Assembly: GCA_001799975.1 (NCBI GenBank)
Contig: MGUQ01000049.1
Coordinates: 1-8,450, forward strand
From: Elusimicrobia bacterium RIFCSPLOWO2_01_FULL_54_10
GTDB taxonomy: Bacteria; Elusimicrobiota; Elusimicrobia; 2-02-FULL-39-32
Length of the DNA: 8,450 bases
Direction: 5' to 3'
In this document: positions 6,106 through 8,450 of the stretch, piece by piece
Numbering within the stretch: the stretch's first letter is position 1
Layout: every line of letters starts with the position of its first letter
Program-made: the position numbers and the translations under genes
The notes under the pieces: generated by a model
What the model was told of the DNA's origin: nothing
Databases searched by the model: none
Seen by the model: the letters and a program-made list of their open reading frames with translations, nothing else

Positions 6106-7092
6106 ATGACAAACTTTTATCATGGTAAAAAGGTCCTGGTCACAGGGGGGCTGGGGTTTTTGGGCAGCAATCTTTCGCGCCACCTGGTGGAGTTGGGGGC
6201 CAAAGTCACACTCCTAGACTCTCTCCTGAAAGGTCATGGGGGCAATCTTTTTAACATGGCTGATTTCAAGAAATCGGTCCGTTTTGTCAAAGGCGACATC
6301 CGCAACAAGAAGCTGACCGAGAAAATCGTGAAAGGCCAGGACATCCTTTTCAACATTGCCGCTCAAACCAGCCACACGGACTCCATGAAAAATCCTTATC
6401 TGGATGTCGACATCAACACCCGCGGCCAAATCAACCTGCTTGAAGCCTGCCGCAAGGGCAACCCCGGCATCCGGATTGTTTACTGCTCCACGCGGGCTGT
6501 TTATGGCTCGGCTGCGAAGCGCATCATCGATGAAGCCACGCTTCCCAATCCGCTCGATGTCTATGCGACAAATAAGCTGGCCGGCGAGAATTATCACAGG
6601 GTTTACGCTAAAGTTTTTGGCTTGAATGCCACTGTTTTGCGCTTGTCCAACGGTTACGGACCCCGGGCGCAGATGAAAGAGCCCTCTTTTGGCATTTTGA
6701 ACTGGTTTATCCGCTTGGCTCTAGATGACGCGGAAATCAAGATTTTTGGCGATGGCAAGCAGGTGCGGGATTACGCCTATGTGGATGACATGACGGAGGC
6801 CTTCTTAAAAACCGCGCAGAACAACGATATCAAGGGTGAAATTTTGAACATCGCTTCCGGCCACGGCCTGCCTCTGATCAACATTGTCAAAGAAGTGGTG
6901 CGAATTGCGGGCACAGGCAAGATCGTCCATGTTCCCTGGCCGGACACCAACAAGAAGATCGATGTGGGAGATTTTATTGCGGATGTTCACAAAGCCCGCC
7001 GCCTGATCGGCTGGGAAGCTTCAACTCCTCTGAAAGACGGCCTCGCAGAAACCATCGACTTCTACCGCCAAAACAAACGCCGCTATTGGTAG
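6106..7092 (+). CDS. NAD-dependent sugar-nucleotide epimerase/dehydratase (extended SDR)
   Basis: This 328-residue cytoplasmic protein belongs to the extended short-chain dehydrogenase family that acts on nucleotide sugars. Seen: the NAD-binding TGGLGFLG (13-20), an acidic residue after the second strand (LLD, 36-38), GDIRN (63-67), NIAAQTSH (83-90), CSTRAVYG (127-134) with the active-site Ser/Thr, Y153-x3-K157 in VYATNKLAGE, NGYGPR (182-187) and RDYAYVDD (221-228). These fit UDP-glucose/UDP-glucuronate 4-epimerases, dTDP-glucose 4,6-dehydratases and CDP-tyvelose epimerase relatives, but the substrate cannot be read from the motifs. Such enzymes feed lipopolysaccharide or exopolysaccharide synthesis, yet no glycosyltransferase or other sugar gene is adjacent, so its pathway is open. 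No earlier in-frame start brings recognisable sequence. It diverges from greA and ends one base from the converging exonuclease stop. Confidence 0.92.
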   Translation: MTNFYHGKKVLVTGGLGFLGSNLSRHLVELGAKVTLLDSLLKGHGGNLFNMADFKKSVRFVKGDIRNKKLTEKIVKGQDILFNIAAQTSHTDSMKNPYLDVDINTRGQINLLEACRKGNPGIRIVYCSTRAVYGSAAKRIIDEATLPNPLDVYATNKLAGENYHRVYAKVFGLNATVLRLSNGYGPRAQMKEPSFGILNWFIRLALDDAEIKIFGDGKQVRDYAYVDDMTEAFLKTAQNNDIKGEILNIASGHGLPLINIVKEVVRIAGTGKIVHVPWPDTNKKIDVGDFIADVHKARRLIGWEASTPLKDGLAETIDFYRQNKRRYW

Positions 7093-7093
7093 T

Positions 7094-7669
7094 TTACAGA
7101 AACTCCAGTTCCTGGAACTCTAAATAGAGTTCCCGGCACACCCACGCATCCGTGGCGGCATAGGTGAGCTGTTTGGGTGAGAGATGGGGATTCGACCAGT
7201 TGGAAGTGGCCATGCCTTTGGTGACGCGGAATCCGAGAAGCTGGGCGGCTAGGCTGCGGACGCTGGATTGGGTGAAGCCCTTTCCTTTGGCCACCAGGCT
7301 CAGGTCAAGCGTGTTTTTCTGCTCAAAGGGAAAAACTTTTTTAAGACCCTTAAAATCGTCTGCCAGCCCGATGCCCACTTTAATGAGAGCTTCGTCCTCA
7401 AAAATCTCCTTGATTGCGCCGGAAAAATCCATCCGTTTCAACTGAAATAGATAGGCCGCGTTTGAAGCGGCTATCTGCACCAAACTTGGTTGATAAGATT
7501 GGCCCTTTTTGAATGCCGGCCGGGTTTCCGTGTCCAGCCCCACCACCTTTTCACTGCGAATGGCCTGAACTGCATGGACTAGCTCGGCGGCCGAGGAAAC
7601 AAGATGGATCGGTCCGTTGTAGGTACGGATGGCCAGCAATGCCAATTCTTCGGGAGTGATGATTTTCAT
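7094..7669 (-). CDS. 3'-5' exonuclease, RNase D/WRN-like (DEDDy)
   Basis: This 191-residue protein consists of one DEDDy exonuclease domain, which removes nucleotides from 3' ends with two metal ions. Seen: Exo I VGLDTETRP (43-51) with Asp46 and Glu48; Exo II VGIGLADDFKGLKK (98-111) with Asp104 or Asp105; Exo III YAATDAW (170-176) with Tyr170 and Asp174. All four acidic residues and the tyrosine are present, so it should be active. It lacks the HRDC domains of full RNase D and stands alone, like the WRN-type single-domain exonucleases of many bacteria. Whether RNA or DNA is the natural substrate is not visible. The start at 7669 has no Shine-Dalgarno sequence; a TATAAT on the minus strand (7683-7678) ends eight bases before it, so the leader is predicted to be about two bases. 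It converges on the epimerase and diverges from the aconitase. Confidence 0.92.
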   Translation of the reverse strand: MKIITPEELALLAIRTYNGPIHLVSSAAELVHAVQAIRSEKVVGLDTETRPAFKKGQSYQPSLVQIAASNAAYLFQLKRMDFSGAIKEIFEDEALIKVGIGLADDFKGLKKVFPFEQKNTLDLSLVAKGKGFTQSSVRSLAAQLLGFRVTKGMATSNWSNPHLSPKQLTYAATDAWVCRELYLEFQELEFL

Positions 7670-7677
7670 CCACGAAC

Positions 7678-7683
7678 ATTATA
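7678..7683 (-). promoter_or_regulatory. Probable -10 element of the exonuclease gene
   Basis: TATAAT on the minus strand (7683-7678), eight bases before the ATG, with TG directly upstream, one base off the extended -10 position. No good -35 is found at 16-18 bases: the place falls at 7700-7707, over the aconitase leader. The predicted leader is about two bases and there is no Shine-Dalgarno sequence. Confidence 0.4.
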
Positions 7684-7686
7684 CAT

Positions 7687-7695
7687 TGCTATAAT
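7687..7695 (+). promoter_or_regulatory. Probable extended -10 promoter of the aconitase gene
   Basis: TGCTATAAT at 7687-7695 is a perfect -10 with the TGn extension, which can replace a -35; none is seen upstream. The expected start, near 7702, gives a leader of about seven bases (ATCCCCT) that lacks a Shine-Dalgarno sequence. A second -10-like hexamer, TATAGT at 7695-7700, would give a leader of only about two bases. Confidence 0.5.
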
Positions 7696-7708
7696 ATAGT
7701 CATCCCCT

Positions 7709-8450
7709 ATGAACATCGAAGAAGTTTACAAGAAGTCCAGAAAAAATCTAGAAATCGTCCGCAAGCGGCTCGGAAGGCCGCTCACTCTGGCCGAAAAAGT
7801 GCTTTTCGGGCATCTTGATAATCCGGCCACCCAGGAATTTTTGCCCGGCAAGGGCATTTTAAAGACCCGCCCGGACCGCATCGCCATGCAAGACGCCACA
7901 GCTCAAATGGCCCTGCTCCAATTCGCCCAGGCCCAGATATCCCAAGTGGCTGTTCCCACCACAGTTCACTGTGATCACTTGATTCGCGCTTATCTGGGCG
8001 CGGCCAAAGACATGGAAACGGCCACCAAAGAAAATAAAGAGGTTTACGATTTCTTAAGCTCCGCCTCTAAAAAGTTCGGCATTGGCTTTTGGAAACCCGG
8101 CTCCGGCATCATCCACCAGGTGGTTCTGGAAAACTACGCTTTCCCGGGCGGCATGATGATTGGCACGGATTCCCACACACCCAACGCCGGCGGCCTTGGG
8201 ATGATCGCCGTGGGCGTGGGCGGAGCGGACGCGGTGGATGTGATGGCAGGCTACCCCTGGGAAGTCAAACACCCCACGCTCGTGGGCGTGCGTCTCACGG
8301 GCGAGCTTTCCGGCTGGGCCGCGCCCAAAGACGTTATCCTTTATGTTTGCGGCGTCTTGACCGTGCAGGGCGGCACCAACCGCATCGTGGAATATTTTGG
8401 GCCAGGCGCCAAATCCATCAGCTGCACGGGAAAAGGCACCATCACCAACA
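7709..8450 (+). CDS. Aconitate hydratase, mitochondrial type (3' end outside window)
   Basis: Aconitase interconverts citrate and isocitrate through cis-aconitate in the TCA cycle, using a [4Fe-4S] cluster. The frame is open from ATG 7709 to the window end, giving 247 residues plus one base. Seen: [19 protein letters not shown] (54-72) with the substrate-binding [14 protein letters not shown] (84-92), [18 protein letters not shown] (127-144), [14 protein letters not shown] (151-164) with the Asp-Ser-His active-site triplet, [12 protein letters not shown] (170-181), and [10 protein letters not shown] (202-211). The near-collinear match to eukaryotic mitochondrial aconitase ([12 protein letters not shown]-x2-PKDVIL, EYFGPG, SISCTG) separates it from AcnA/IRP, AcnB and LeuC. 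The three cluster cysteines lie beyond the window, so they cannot be checked. The N-terminus is short, without a targeting extension. It diverges from the exonuclease over only 39 bases. Confidence 0.93.
   Translation, partial: MNIEEVYKKSRKNLEIVRKRLGRPLTLAEKVLFGHLDNPATQEFLPGKGILKTRPDRIAMQDATAQMALLQFAQAQISQVAVPTTVHCDHLIRAYLGAAKDMETATKENKEVYDFLSSASKKFGIGFWKPGSGIIHQVVLENYAFPGGMMIGTDSHTPNAGGLGMIAVGVGGADAVDVMAGYPWEVKHPTLVGVRLTGELSGWAAPKDVILYVCGVLTVQGGTNRIVEYFGPGAKSISCTGKGTITN

Noticed and set aside
7709..8450. 3-isopropylmalate dehydratase large subunit (LeuC) as identity of the last gene
   Set aside because: The [14 protein letters not shown]-x2-PKDVIL and SISCTG motifs match mitochondrial-type aconitase more closely than LeuC.

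Overview
The window is bacterial chromosomal DNA, densely coding and moderately GC-rich, and dominated by nucleotide-metabolism genes. It holds nine supported protein genes, two of them cut by the window edges, plus one probable small gene. I see no rRNA, tRNA, CRISPR array, transposase or phage gene. The taxon cannot be fixed from the sequence. The mix of a CBS-less GuaB3-type IMP dehydrogenase, class I PurE, GreA and a mitochondrial-type aconitase, with strong GGAGG ribosome sites only inside operons, gives a weak impression of a Gram-negative-type bacterium from a little-cultured phylum (Omnitrophota-like), and this is inference only.

Layout. Positions 1-138 are the C-terminal end of a dCTP deaminase gene. 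Next comes an AT-richer gene for an unrecognised exported protein (169-930). A purine cluster follows on the plus strand: GuaB3-type IMP dehydrogenase (966-2132), purE (2145-2672) and guaA (2708-4234), with a perfect 20-bp palindrome directly after the purE stop. A probable small membrane or secreted protein (4305-4559) overlaps the start of purC (4534-5430). purC converges on greA (5569-6039, minus), and the gap between them is filled by a 130-bp inverted-repeat element. A sugar-nucleotide epimerase/dehydratase (6106-7092, plus) diverges from greA and meets an RNase D/WRN-like exonuclease (7094-7669, minus) tail to tail with one base between the stops. A mitochondrial-type aconitase (7709 to the window end, plus) diverges from the exonuclease.

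How the genes work together. PurE makes CAIR and PurC converts it to SAICAR in de novo IMP synthesis. The IMP dehydrogenase and GuaA take IMP through XMP to GMP. Dcd supplies dUMP precursors from dCTP. The remaining genes serve transcription elongation (GreA), sugar-nucleotide chemistry, RNA or DNA trimming, and the TCA cycle.

The most interesting structure is not a new protein system but the gene starts and gene ends. The greA promoter matches consensus in both hexamers (TTGACA-17-TATAAT), and its expected transcription start falls on the A of the greA ATG. Similar promoter-to-ATG geometry, with no Shine-Dalgarno sequence, recurs at other transcription-unit starts, whereas guaB3 and purE inside the operon have strong GGAGG sites. 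The second notable structure is the 130-bp element with 19-bp perfect arms that sits exactly four bases from each of two converging stop codons.
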